Below are positions 1 to 7,720 of a stretch of DNA of 64,000 nt, piece by piece. The notes beneath the pieces are model-generated. The model was not told where the DNA came from. It saw only the letters and a program-made list of their open reading frames with translations, and did not search any database. The translations under genes and the position numbers were made by a program. The stretch comes from Mycobacterium sp. 852002-51971_SCH5477799-a (GTDB lineage Bacteria; Actinomycetota; Actinomycetes; Mycobacteriales; Mycobacteriaceae), in contig NZ_LZIF01000106.1 of NCBI RefSeq assembly GCF_001667145.1, positions 62,001 through 126,000 on the forward strand, read 5' to 3'. Position 1 is the first letter of the stretch. The number at the start of each line of letters is the position of its first letter.

Positions 1-833
1 ACGCTCGCGTCGTTCTGCTCGGCGATTGGGGCTCAGGCTTGCCACGAGCACAGGCGGTCGCCAAGCGTATCCGCGACGTCCTCGATGAGGGGGTTGCCGA
101 CAAACGCGAGCAGCATGTCGTGCACCTGGGCGACGTCTACTACACCGGGGCCAAGGAGGAATACACCGACAACTTCCTCGCCTATTGGCCGGTTCGGCCC
201 GGAGAGCCGATCGGTTCCTACACCATCTGCGGCAACCATGACATGTACCGAGGCGGGCACGACTTCTACGCCACGGCACTAACCGATCCTCGATTTGATC
301 GACAGGCTGACCGAAGCGTCTTCGCGCTAAAGAACAGCAATTGGCAATTTCTCGGTCTCGACACAGCGTACGAGGACCACCAGCTGTCGAACGGCCAAGT
401 CGAGTGGGTTCACGAACAGCTAAGCGCCGCAGCCAATCTCAATACAGTCCTGCTGTCGCACCACCAGGGGTGGAGCGCCTACGAAGATGCTGGTGCGCAG
501 CTGCGGGCACAACTCGCCGATGTGTTGGCGACCGAACGCGTGGACGCATGGTTTTGGGGCCATGAGCATCGCTGCCTCACGTACGACGCACAACACGGGG
601 TCGGCTTTGCGTCTTGCCTAGGGCACGGCGGGGTGCCGGAATACCTAATCGCGCAGGACCCGCTCCCCTATCCGGTGGGGCTGCGATACGACTACCGGCT
701 GAAACATGGAACAGGGTTAGAGCCGTGGAACACCTTCGGATTCGCCGTCATCGAGCTGAATGCCCGCGACATGGTTGTGCGCTACATCGACGAAAGGGGT
801 GTCGAACACCACCGAGAGCATTTGCAAAGGTGA
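1..833 (+). CDS. Metallophosphoesterase (calcineurin/purple acid phosphatase-like), 5' end outside window
   Basis: The frame is open from base 3, so the gene starts upstream of the window. The in-frame TTG at 39 lies after the first metal motif and is not a credible start. Seen: all five metallophosphoesterase blocks in order, GDWGSG (bases 21–38), GDVYY, GNHD, a histidine-rich SHHQGW block and GHEH near the C-terminus. The GDWG/GDVYY form resembles purple acid phosphatases more than cyclic-nucleotide phosphodiesterases. The family hydrolyses phosphoesters at a dinuclear metal centre; the substrate cannot be told. Codons with A/T in the third position are more frequent than in the cell-wall genes further right, which fits acquired DNA. 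It lies just outside the tRNA-Arg duplicate at 1007–1048. Confidence 0.8.
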   Translation, partial: ARVVLLGDWGSGLPRAQAVAKRIRDVLDEGVADKREQHVVHLGDVYYTGAKEEYTDNFLAYWPVRPGEPIGSYTICGNHDMYRGGHDFYATALTDPRFDRQADRSVFALKNSNWQFLGLDTAYEDHQLSNGQVEWVHEQLSAAANLNTVLLSHHQGWSAYEDAGAQLRAQLADVLATERVDAWFWGHEHRCLTYDAQHGVGFASCLGHGGVPEYLIAQDPLPYPVGLRYDYRLKHGTGLEPWNTFGFAVIELNARDMVVRYIDERGVEHHREHLQR

Positions 834-1006
834 GCGCCGTCGGCGGGAACATCAACGCGGCAATTGCGGCCGCGCCTGCCTTGGTCGGCGATCCACCGGA
901 CTCGACGGGGTTTCGATGGCACTTTGTGTCATCGCCGTGACTGGGCCCCCGCAGGCGCAAGCTTCTCAACGTAGGACGTCGGCAGTGTTCAACGCCATTT
1001 CAGTGA
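834..1006. other. Non-coding stretch left of the tRNA-Arg duplicate
   Basis: This is the first part of a 418-base gap between the phosphoesterase and the regulator. I see no ORF with coding character and no hairpin. The rest of the gap holds the partial tRNA copy (1007–1048) and an end-specific repeat (1185–1232). Confidence 0.5.
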
Positions 1007-1048
1007 GCGCCCGAAAGGGATTCGAACCCCTAACCTTCTGATCCGTAG
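1007..1048 (-). repeat. Partial tRNA-Arg(ACG) 3' copy, candidate attachment site
   Basis: Bases 1015–1048 are identical to 5265–5298, which lie inside the complete tRNA-Arg gene and cover its anticodon-loop-to-T-arm part. The match continues to 1007 through the acceptor strand with one extra A. The copy stops in the anticodon loop and no 5' half follows, so it is not a tRNA gene. A duplicated tRNA 3' half is the usual scar of integration by a tyrosine recombinase. The intact gene is the other end of the element. Confidence 0.75.
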
Positions 1049-1184
1049 GCGGATTCAACGTCGTTACTCACGTTCGCCGGTGTTTGACGGCGGTTGAGCC
1101 TGGGGGTCCGAAACCACCTCTGGCCTGCAGGGATTCGTCCGCTTTGATGTGTATGAGTCCCCTGCCGTCCGAGGGCGTTTGGGG

Positions 1185-1232
1185 GTGAGTTCTAGATGAG
1201 TTGTGACACCGTCGTGACACCGAGCAAGTTGG
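1185..1232 (+). repeat. Left copy of imperfect direct repeat inside island end
   Basis: This stretch shares four blocks in the same order and almost the same spacing with 5148–5196: GTGAGTTC, TGTGACAC, TCGTG and CACCGAG. Both copies lie just inside the tRNA-derived repeats and have the same orientation. They could be recombinase arm sites or a remnant of a duplicated end. Homology is likely from the spacing, but the function is unknown. Confidence 0.4.
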
Positions 1233-1251
1233 TCATCCCTCGCAGGACGAA

Positions 1252-4200
1252 TCAGGCGTGGCGTGTCGCTTCCTGGGCGAGCTGAACGCGCGAGGTGAGG
1301 CCGAGTTTGGTGTAGACGTGGATGAGGTGGGTTTGGACGGTGCGCGGTGAGACGAATAGCCGTATGGCGATGTCCTTGTTGCCGAGTCCCTCGCTGATCA
1401 GTCGCACTACGTCGCGCTCGGTGGGGGTGAGCGACGCCCACCCGCTGGCGGGGCGTTTGCGTTCGCCACGGCCGCGCTGCGCGTAAGCGATCGCGTCCTC
1501 GGTAGACAGGGCGGCGCCCTCGGCCCACGCGGATTCAAAGTCCTGCTCGCCCAAGGCATCACGAACCGCCGTCACCCCGGCTTCGTAGTCGGCATCCCAG
1601 AGCTTGAACCGCACCGCGCCCCTGCGTTCCCGTATGGCGTGTGCTGCACCGAAGAGGCGGGCGCCTTCGCGGTGGCTGCCGGCCTGGCCGGCCAGAGCGG
1701 CGAGGCATTCGAGAGTGTCGGATACGTGCAGGTAAGCCTCAACTTCGGCGGCACATGCGAGCGCGGCGTGGGCGTCGCGTTCGCCTTGTTCGGGCTCCCC
1801 TTGCGCGATCGCCACGCGGGCGCGCGTCAACAGCGCTACCGTCAGGTAAAAGCCGGTCGTGCTCGTGACCGCCTCGTCTGCCCCGCGGCGGGCAGCGAGC
1901 AGATCCCCGCCCGCCAGTGCGGCCTGCGCACTGATGGCTCGCTGTATCGCCGCCGTCTGGGGCAGGGCGCTCAGGTGCGGCCCGGCCTCGGTCGCGTCCT
2001 GCAGCGTCGCAACATCCCCGGCGGCCGAGGCCGCGAGAGCCAACGCCACATGGCCGGTGCCCGCGTAGAGCCCACCCAGCTCGGCGGCGGCCTCGATGGC
2101 CGCGTCGGCGGCGGCCCGGGCAGCACCCGTGTCACCCTGAAACGCCAGGGTGGCGCCCTGATACGCGAGGCTAGCCGACTCAAGGATCCCATCGTGAGCT
2201 GCCTGAGCCTCGGCCACCAGCTCGGCGAATTGTGCGGCAGCACCGACCAGATCACCCCTATATGCCTGTGCCACTCCAAGGCACCAGCGGCAATAGCGCG
2301 AGACGAACCGATCGCCGATCGCCTCGGCCAGGTCGCGTCCTTCTTCGGCGGCTGCGCGCGTCGCGATCGGGTCACCGGCGACGCTGGCGGCCATCGCCTG
2401 AAAAGCGAGGATCTGGCCGAGCCGCCACCGATCATCCAAAGCACGGGCCAAGCCGATGGCCTCGGCGAAGTACGCCTCGGCCAGCTCGAAACGCGTGCAG
2501 AAGGCGGCGATCGAACCGCAGGCGGTCAGCGCCCGCGCCAGCAGGGCCAGGTCATCGACCTCGCGCGCGATCGCCAGGGCCTGCTGGGCCTGATCCAGGC
2601 TGTCGGCGGCGCCCATCCGGATGGCGAGCCCGGCCCTGTCGGCAAGCGCCCGCGCCCGCACCCCAGCGGCGACCTCAGCGTGCTGCGCGTCGAGGTCGGC
2701 CAGGGCAGCGTCGAACCACACCAGCCCTTCCCGCAGGCGGCCCCGCCCTTCCCACAGCGGCTGCAACGACGACGCCAGCGCCAACGCCAGCTCGACGTCG
2801 GAGTTTTCCCGGCACCACCCGAACGCGGCGCGCAAATTGTCGATCTCGATTTCGGCCTGCTCGATGCGCTGCTCATAACCACGGTCTGCCGGCGCGTCGA
2901 GCACCGCGGCCAGCGCCGTGTAGTGATCGCGGTGACGCGACCGCACGGCGTCGGCCTCGCCGGACTCCGCGAGCTTTTCCAGCGCGTACTGGCGCACCGT
3001 CTCCACCAGCCGGTAACGCGTTCGGCCCCTGCTGTCGTCGGCCACCACCAGCGACTTGTCCACCAACAGAGTGACCAGATCCAGGATCTGATAACGCTCC
3101 ACATCTCCGCCGCCGGCGACCGCCTGGGCCGCGTTCAGATCGAAGCCACCCAAAAACACCGCCAGCCGGCGAAACAACACCCGTTCCGGCTCGGTCAACA
3201 GCGCATGCGACCAGTCCACCGAGGCGCGCAATGTCTGCTGACGGCGCACCGCGGTGCGCGCACCGCCGGTCAACAGCCGAAACCGGTCATGCAAGCCCTC
3301 GAGGATCTCGGCCACCGACAACGCCCGCACCCGCGCCGCCGCCAGCTCGATCGCCAGGGGCATCCCATCCAGGCGCCGACAAATCTCACCCACCGCCGCA
3401 GCGTTGTCGGCGTCGACGGCGAAATCGGGTCGAGCACGGCGAGCGCGCTCGACAAACAACTCGATCGCCTCGTCGGCCAACGACAGCGACGGCACCCGCC
3501 AGCTCACTTCACCCGCAACACCGATCGGCTCACGACTCGTGGCCAGCAGCGTCAGCGCCGGCGCTGCACCGAGGAGCGCGACTACCAGCTCCGCGCTCGC
3601 GTCGAGCAGGTGCTCGCAGTTGTCCAGCACCACCAGCAGCTGACGGTCGCGAACAAACCGCAGCAGCGTGTCCATCGTGGAGCGGCCGGGCTGGTCGGGC
3701 AGACCCAACGCGCGGGCCACCGCGACCACCACCACGCCTGGGTGGGCGATCGGCGCCAGATCGACGTACCACACACCGTCACCGAACTCGGCCGCGATGC
3801 GAGCCGCGACCTCAACAGCGAGACGGGTCTTGCCGGCGCCGCCGGCACCGGTCAGCGTCACCAGCCGGTTGTCGACGAGCAGCTTCTCCAGGTCAGTCAT
3901 CTGTGCGCCCCGGCCGACAAAGCTGGTGAGCTGCACCGGAAAGTTTTGGGAGACAACCGCCTTTGCGGTGCGAAGCGCGGGGAAGTCGTTGCGCAGGTCG
4001 GGGTGGCATAGCTGCACCACCCGCTCGGGACGGTTCGCACCGCGCAGCTCGTGACGGCCGAGATCAACTAGCCAGGCGTCAGCCGGAAGTACATCGGCGA
4101 CCAGATCCTCCGTCGTGCCGGAGAGCACGGTCTGGCCGCCGTGGGCCAGATCCCGGATGCGCGCGGCGCGGTTGATGGTGGGACCGATGTAATTACCTTC

Positions 4201-4578
4201 ATCACGCAGCTGCACCTCCCCGGTATGCACACCGATCCGCAAGCAGATCGGGGCCAGCGGCGCCCGCTGCAATTCCAAAGCACACACCACCGCGTCACTC
4301 GCGCGGGCAAACGCCACCACAAAACTGTCGCCCTCACCCTGCTCGAGCGGCCGCACCCCGCCATGGGCGGAGACGAGATCATCCAGCGCGTGATCCAGGC
4401 GCGCAAAGGCCGCCGTCATCTGCTCGGGCTGGGCCTCCCAGAGCCGCGTGGAGCCCTCGACGTCAGCCAAAAGCAGCGTCACCGTGCCCGTCGGCAAAAG
4501 CCCGCTCATGCCAAGATCACTCCAGTCCACCAACGGCATATCAACGCGTGGATTGATCTCGCTCATGCTAACCAGCAT
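1252..4578 (-). CDS. Cyclase-domain/NB-ARC ATPase/LuxR-HTH transcriptional regulator
   Basis: A 1108-residue regulator of the type seen in M. tuberculosis Rv0386, Rv1358 and Rv2488c. Residues about 30–190 form a class III nucleotide cyclase domain with metal Asp39 and Asp84 (GDSF) and transition-state Asn136 and Arg140. The usual substrate-selecting Lys and Asp are Gln80 and Asn129, so activity may be weak or unusual. Residues 244–251 (GAGGAGKT) are Walker A, followed by a Walker B (LLVVLDN), giving a STAND-type ATPase. A long helical, TPR-like middle follows. The last 60 or so residues are a LuxR DNA-binding domain (LTPTERDVVRLISEG). A second ATG four codons in is an equal start choice. It is the only intact gene between the two tRNA-Arg repeats. 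The ligand and target genes cannot be told. Confidence 0.88.
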   Translation of the reverse strand: MLVSMSEINPRVDMPLVDWSDLGMSGLLPTGTVTLLLADVEGSTRLWEAQPEQMTAAFARLDHALDDLVSAHGGVRPLEQGEGDSFVVAFARASDAVVCALELQRAPLAPICLRIGVHTGEVQLRDEGNYIGPTINRAARIRDLAHGGQTVLSGTTEDLVADVLPADAWLVDLGRHELRGANRPERVVQLCHPDLRNDFPALRTAKAVVSQNFPVQLTSFVGRGAQMTDLEKLLVDNRLVTLTGAGGAGKTRLAVEVAARIAAEFGDGVWYVDLAPIAHPGVVVVAVARALGLPDQPGRSTMDTLLRFVRDRQLLVVLDNCEHLLDASAELVVALLGAAPALTLLATSREPIGVAGEVSWRVPSLSLADEAIELFVERARRARPDFAVDADNAAAVGEICRRLDGMPLAIELAAARVRALSVAEILEGLHDRFRLLTGGARTAVRRQQTLRASVDWSHALLTEPERVLFRRLAVFLGGFDLNAAQAVAGGGDVERYQILDLVTLLVDKSLVVADDSRGRTRYRLVETVRQYALEKLAESGEADAVRSRHRDHYTALAAVLDAPADRGYEQRIEQAEIEIDNLRAAFGWCRENSDVELALALASSLQPLWEGRGRLREGLVWFDAALADLDAQHAEVAAGVRARALADRAGLAIRMGAADSLDQAQQALAIAREVDDLALLARALTACGSIAAFCTRFELAEAYFAEAIGLARALDDRWRLGQILAFQAMAASVAGDPIATRAAAEEGRDLAEAIGDRFVSRYCRWCLGVAQAYRGDLVGAAAQFAELVAEAQAAHDGILESASLAYQGATLAFQGDTGAARAAADAAIEAAAELGGLYAGTGHVALALAASAAGDVATLQDATEAGPHLSALPQTAAIQRAISAQAALAGGDLLAARRGADEAVTSTTGFYLTVALLTRARVAIAQGEPEQGERDAHAALACAAEVEAYLHVSDTLECLAALAGQAGSHREGARLFGAAHAIRERRGAVRFKLWDADYEAGVTAVRDALGEQDFESAWAEGAALSTEDAIAYAQRGRGERKRPASGWASLTPTERDVVRLISEGLGNKDIAIRLFVSPRTVQTHLIHVYTKLGLTSRVQLAQEATRHA

Positions 4579-4795
4579 GCGGCCACCGTGAGGCGTAAAA
4601 CATCAGCGCAAACGCGTAGAGCCGCCGACTTACTACGCGGATTTTCCCCAGGTCACCGAGATTCGCGCGGCAGCGGCGTGCGCATGTGAGGGGCGGCCCA
4701 CGACCGCAGTCGCACGGGGCGTTGGATTCGACGGACTTGCATACGGCAACTGAGTCCAACATGCAGACTTACACGCGAGCAGGAGAGCAGGAGTT
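4579..4795. other. Intergenic region between divergent regulator and pseudogene
   Basis: A 217-base gap separates the starts of the divergent regulator and membrane pseudogene. It must hold the regulator promoter on the minus strand. AGGAG at 4780–4792 precedes the ATG at 4796. I saw no clear operator palindrome. Confidence 0.4.
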
Positions 4796-5213
4796 ATGAC
4801 CGTGGCCTCCAACTACGATAACGCTGACAGCGCGGCCACTTCCGCAGGAGCGGGCGCCACTGACGAGACCGCCGTCATGCCGCCGTCAACCGCGGCGCCC
4901 CCCGAGTTGGCTTGGTCGCGCGACGATGACGACGCCCCGGTGTCTCGTGGGAGGTGGTGCTGAACGCGCCAGTATCATCCTCATCGGCGCCGCTGTAGTG
5001 GCTGTCGTTATCGGTCTTTCGGCCTGGCTCGGCTTCTTCCGCTATGACAGCACCGAACCCACGCATACCCCTGGCGCCACGAGCCCTGTCGTACTGACAC
5101 CGATCACGCTGGGACAAGTCGTCAGGTCCGGCATGCAGTCGCCACACGTGAGTTCGAACGATCGTGTGACACTCTCGTGGCACCGAGGCCACTTGGGGTA
5201 TCGGCGGGCATGA
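4796..5213 (+). pseudogene. Frameshifted single-pass membrane protein gene
   Basis: An ATG at 4796 after AGGAG opens a 55-codon frame with an acidic, Ala/Thr-rich N-terminus ending LAWSRDDDDAP-VSRGRW, then stops at about 4963. The next frame continues with ERASIILIGAAVVAVVIGL, a clear transmembrane helix, then FFRYDSTEP, and runs to 5213. An acidic tail, basic residues and one helix is a common mycobacterial membrane-protein layout, so I read this as one gene with a +1 insertion near 4953–4962. The end (from about residue 75 of the second frame) has no recognisable domain and overlaps the right-end repeat, so it may also be truncated. Function unknown. Confidence 0.6.
5148..5196 (+). repeat. 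Right copy of imperfect direct repeat inside island end
   Basis: Partner of 1185–1232, with the same four blocks at the same spacing. It lies in the 3' end of the membrane pseudogene and 61 bases from the tRNA-Arg 3' end, which suggests that the pseudogene's last codons are island-end sequence. Confidence 0.4.
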
Positions 5214-5256
5214 CCCGCAATCTGCGCTGGCGCAGGCCAGTCGGCAATTTCGTTTG

Positions 5257-5329
5257 CGCGCCCGAAGGGATTCGAACCCCTAACCTTCTGATCCGTAGTC
5301 AGATGCTCTATCCGTTGAGCTACGGGCGC
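5257..5329 (-). tRNA. tRNA-Arg (anticodon ACG)
   Basis: The minus strand folds as a 73-nt cloverleaf. The acceptor pair is GCGCCCG/CGGGCGC, the anticodon stem TCTGA/TCAGA encloses loop CTACGGA (anticodon ACG), and the T arm carries TTCGAAT. Discriminator is G and CCA is not encoded. Its 3' half (5265–5298) is repeated exactly at 1015–1048, so this copy was kept whole by the integration event. In M. tuberculosis an Arg/Ser tRNA pair occupies the same position before hisC2. Confidence 0.95.
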
Positions 5330-5368
5330 CTGTTATCTAGTTGTCGTTCCATGTGTTCCGTGTTTCCG

Positions 5369-5460
5369 TGGCGGAGGCGAGAGGATTTGAACCTCCGGTC
5401 CCCTTTGAGGGGGACAACTCATTAGCAGTGAGCCCCATTCGGCCGCTCTGGCACGCCTCC
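5369..5460 (-). tRNA. tRNA-Ser (anticodon GCT)
   Basis: The minus strand gives a class II tRNA with acceptor GGAGGCG/CGCCTCC, anticodon loop CTGCTAA (anticodon GCT, reading AGC/AGU), a long variable arm (CCCC/GGGG type stem) and T loop TTCAAAT. Discriminator G and an encoded CCA (5371–5369) follow. It lies 39 bases upstream of tRNA-Arg on the same strand, so the two may be co-transcribed. Confidence 0.95.
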
Positions 5461-5540
5461 CTTGGACTTCCTGAGGGTACCGGACCCCTTTCCGCTCGCG
5501 CGGAGCCATACCTTACACAGTCGAGACATAAACTGTCGAA

Positions 5541-6608
5541 GTGACCGCCCGCCTGCGCAACGAACTGGTCGGACTGCCGGTGTATGTCCCCGGCAAGAAC
5601 GTGCCCGGCTCGATCAAGCTGGCCAGCAACGAGACCGTGTACGGCCCGCTGCCCAGCGTGCAAGCGGCGATCGAGCGCGCGGTTGCCGTCGTCAACCGCT
5701 ACCCGGACAGCGCCAGCGTCGACCTCAAGGCCGCGCTGTCCATGCACCTGGGGTCCGACGTCGCCCCCGAGCACATCGCGGTCGGTAGCGGTTCGGTCAC
5801 GTTGTGCCAGCAGCTTGTTCAGATCACCGCCGCCGCCGGCGACGAGGTGATGATCGGCTGGCGCAGCTTCGAGTGCTACCGGCCCATCATCCAAGTCTCC
5901 GGCGCGACCACCGTCACCGTCCCGTTGACCGAGCACACGCACGACCTCGACGCGATGCTCGCCGCCATCACCGACCGCACCCGGCTCATCTTCGTGTGCA
6001 ACCCCAACAATCCGACGTCCACCGTCGTCGACCCGGACACACTGAAGCGATTCGTCGAGGCCGTGCCGCCTCACGTCCTGATCGCCATCGACGAGGCCTA
6101 CGTCGAATACATCCGCGACGGCATGCTGCCCAACAGCCTGGACCTGGCGCTGACCCGCAGCAATGTCGTTGTGCTGCGGACCTTTTCGAAGGCCTACGGG
6201 TTGGCGGGGCTGCGCGTCGGTTACGCGGTGGGCCACCCGGACCTGATCATCGCGCTGGACAAGGTGGTCATGCCGTTCGCCGTGACGAACGTCGCACAGG
6301 CGGCCGCCATCGCGTCGCTCGAGGCCTCCGACGAGCTGCTGGCCCGCACCGACGCACTGGTCGCCGAGCGCACCCGCGTCGGCGCCGCGCTGCGCGCCGC
6401 CGGATTCGAGCTGCCCCCCTCGCAGGCCAATTTCCTCTGGCTACCGCTAGGTGAGCGCACCACGGATTTCACCGAGCAAGCCGCCGATGCGCACCTGTTG
6501 GTGCGGCCGTTCGCGGACGAAGGCGTCCGTGTCACCATTGGTTCGCCGGAGGAAAATGACGCCCTGTTGCATTTTGCCCGCGACTGGGTAGCCCGCACCG
6601 AATCATAA
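5541..6608 (+). CDS. hisC2: Histidinol-phosphate / aromatic aminotransferase
   Basis: A 355-residue fold-type I PLP aminotransferase, co-linear with Rv3772 (hisC2, also called pat). Seen: LASNE near residue 28, CNPNNPTS (153–160), the Asp184/Tyr187 pair in AIDEAYVEY, and PLP-binding Lys217 in TFSKAYGLAGLRVGY. The family moves an amino group between glutamate and histidinol phosphate or aromatic 2-oxo acids; in mycobacteria this paralogue is linked to phenylalanine synthesis. The start is GTG at 5541, as no upstream in-frame ATG exists after the tRNA-Ser. The next gene follows after 9 bases, so they are probably co-transcribed. Confidence 0.93.
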   Translation: MTARLRNELVGLPVYVPGKNVPGSIKLASNETVYGPLPSVQAAIERAVAVVNRYPDSASVDLKAALSMHLGSDVAPEHIAVGSGSVTLCQQLVQITAAAGDEVMIGWRSFECYRPIIQVSGATTVTVPLTEHTHDLDAMLAAITDRTRLIFVCNPNNPTSTVVDPDTLKRFVEAVPPHVLIAIDEAYVEYIRDGMLPNSLDLALTRSNVVVLRTFSKAYGLAGLRVGYAVGHPDLIIALDKVVMPFAVTNVAQAAAIASLEASDELLARTDALVAERTRVGAALRAAGFELPPSQANFLWLPLGERTTDFTEQAADAHLLVRPFADEGVRVTIGSPEENDALLHFARDWVARTES

Positions 6609-6617
6609 GGAGACACC

Positions 6618-7082
6618 GTGGACCTCGCGCGCAAGAAGTTCACCGAGTTCAAGGAGCGCAGCGGCGACATCGCGGATTCCGAGCTCGACGAATTCTGGGC
6701 AGAGCTTGCGCCCGCGACGGTCGACGGGATGATCGGCGAGTGGAAGGGCGGCGAGTTCCAGACCGGCCACAAGATGAACGGCCAACTGGAAAAGGCCGGC
6801 TGGTACGGCAAGACCTTCAAGTCCGTCCGCGACGTGCAGCCACTCGTCTGTCTCGACGCCGACGGCAACAAGTTCTCCAACGTGGAGATGGGCAAGGGCG
6901 AAGCAAGCCTGTGGCTGGAGGATTTCCGCGGAGAGGTCACCGCGACCATGGTTTACGACGGTCAGCCGGTGCACGATCACTTCAAGAAGATCGACGACGA
7001 CGCCGTGATGGGCATCATGAACGGCAAGGGCGTCCGGGACAACGGCAAGTACTACTACTTCTACCTGGAACGCGAGCAGTAA
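6618..7082 (+). CDS. GXWXG / DUF4334 domain protein
   Basis: A 154-residue soluble protein starting at GTG after AAGGAG. The GXWXG motif is at residues 40–44 (GEWKG), in the N-terminal half, and the C-terminal half (from about residue 85) fits the DUF4334 block with EDFRGEVTATMVYDG and YYYFYLERE. The two domains normally occur together in proteins of unknown, possibly lipocalin-like, ligand-binding function. It has no signal peptide or membrane segment. It is spaced 9 bases behind hisC2 and ends at a bidirectional hairpin. Confidence 0.8.
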   Translation: MDLARKKFTEFKERSGDIADSELDEFWAELAPATVDGMIGEWKGGEFQTGHKMNGQLEKAGWYGKTFKSVRDVQPLVCLDADGNKFSNVEMGKGEASLWLEDFRGEVTATMVYDGQPVHDHFKKIDDDAVMGIMNGKGVRDNGKYYYFYLEREQ

Positions 7083-7083
7083 C

Positions 7084-7111
7084 TCGGGCGCTCGAGTGGG
7101 TAGGCGCCCGA
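7084..7111. terminator. Bidirectional terminator hairpin
   Basis: TCGGGCGC (7084–7091) and GCGCCCGA (7104–7111) form a perfect 8-bp stem with a 12-base loop, exactly between two convergent stop codons. There is no T-tract, as is common in mycobacteria. Confidence 0.6.
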
Positions 7112-7112
7112 A

Positions 7113-7697
7113 CTACCCTGCCGGGTTACGACCGGTGAACGCGACCAGCTGCTCGAGCGCGCCGGCGTCCGCCGAGACGTCGACCGGGTCATCGAATCCG
7201 GCCTGACCCCGCAACTCCGGCCTGATGATCTGACGCGCGAGCCCCAGCACATATTCGGACAGCGGCTCGGGGGCATCGACATCGCGGCCCACCGCGGCGG
7301 CGTAATCCCATGCGTGGACCAGGAATTCGATCGACAGGATGGCGCACGCACTGTTCGCGGGCATCTCACCCTTGCCGAACGGCACCGACCCCTCCAGACC
7401 GTGGCGGCGCCAGGCGTCCAACGCGGGCCGGGCCGCGGCGATCACTTGGCGTTCCACCGAATCGCTTTCCTCGCGCGCCGGAATCTCGGCACCGACCATG
7501 CCGCCGAGCGCCGAGATCGAATTCAACAGATGCCCCGTCAGATCCGCCACGTCGAATTCGGTGCACGGCGTCGGTCGGGACAGGTCGTCGGAGGCGATCG
7601 TGTGCAGCACCCGCTGCAGGACCCCCAAGGTGTCCTCGGCGCTGTGCAGCTCGTCGGTGGGCGGGGAATGCGGTCCGGGTCGCAAATCAGGAGCCAT
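7113..7697 (-). CDS. TIGR03086-type DinB/MDMPI-fold metal-binding protein
   Basis: A 194-residue protein, the length of Rv3773c. It shows the four-helix features of the mycothiol-dependent maleylpyruvate isomerase/DinB fold: RPTPCTEFDVADLTGHLLN in the N-terminal third (metal-type His) and FLVHAWDYAAAVGRD (second His and Asp). Members bind a divalent metal and some use mycothiol, but no reaction is assigned here. I chose the ATG at 7697 (MAPDLRPG) over the longer TTG-type frame to 7733, which would overlap the divergent echA21 start. The two starts are 24 bases apart and share a divergent promoter space. Confidence 0.78.
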   Translation of the reverse strand: MAPDLRPGPHSPPTDELHSAEDTLGVLQRVLHTIASDDLSRPTPCTEFDVADLTGHLLNSISALGGMVGAEIPAREESDSVERQVIAAARPALDAWRRHGLEGSVPFGKGEMPANSACAILSIEFLVHAWDYAAAVGRDVDAPEPLSEYVLGLARQIIRPELRGQAGFDDPVDVSADAGALEQLVAFTGRNPAG

Positions 7698-7720
7698 AAT
7701 CGCCACGCTACGGTCTCGAT

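Noticed and set aside
760-1041. Frame ending ARKGFEPLTF at the left tRNA copy
   Set aside because: It is the antisense translation of the partial tRNA; useful only to recognise the att copy.
1202-1219. CRP-like site TGTGACACCGTCGTGACA
   Set aside because: The halves are direct repeats of GTGACACC, not a TGTGA/TCACA palindrome.
1639-4011. A 790-codon open frame on the plus strand opposite the regulator
   Set aside because: It is the antisense shadow of a GC-rich gene: no domain, Arg/His/Gln-rich, no start signal, and the minus-strand product has clear cyclase, Walker and LuxR motifs.
5177-5425. A frame reading IRTPNLLIRSQMLYPLSYGR across the tRNAs
   Set aside because: This is the well-known false protein from the antisense strand of a tRNA-Arg gene.
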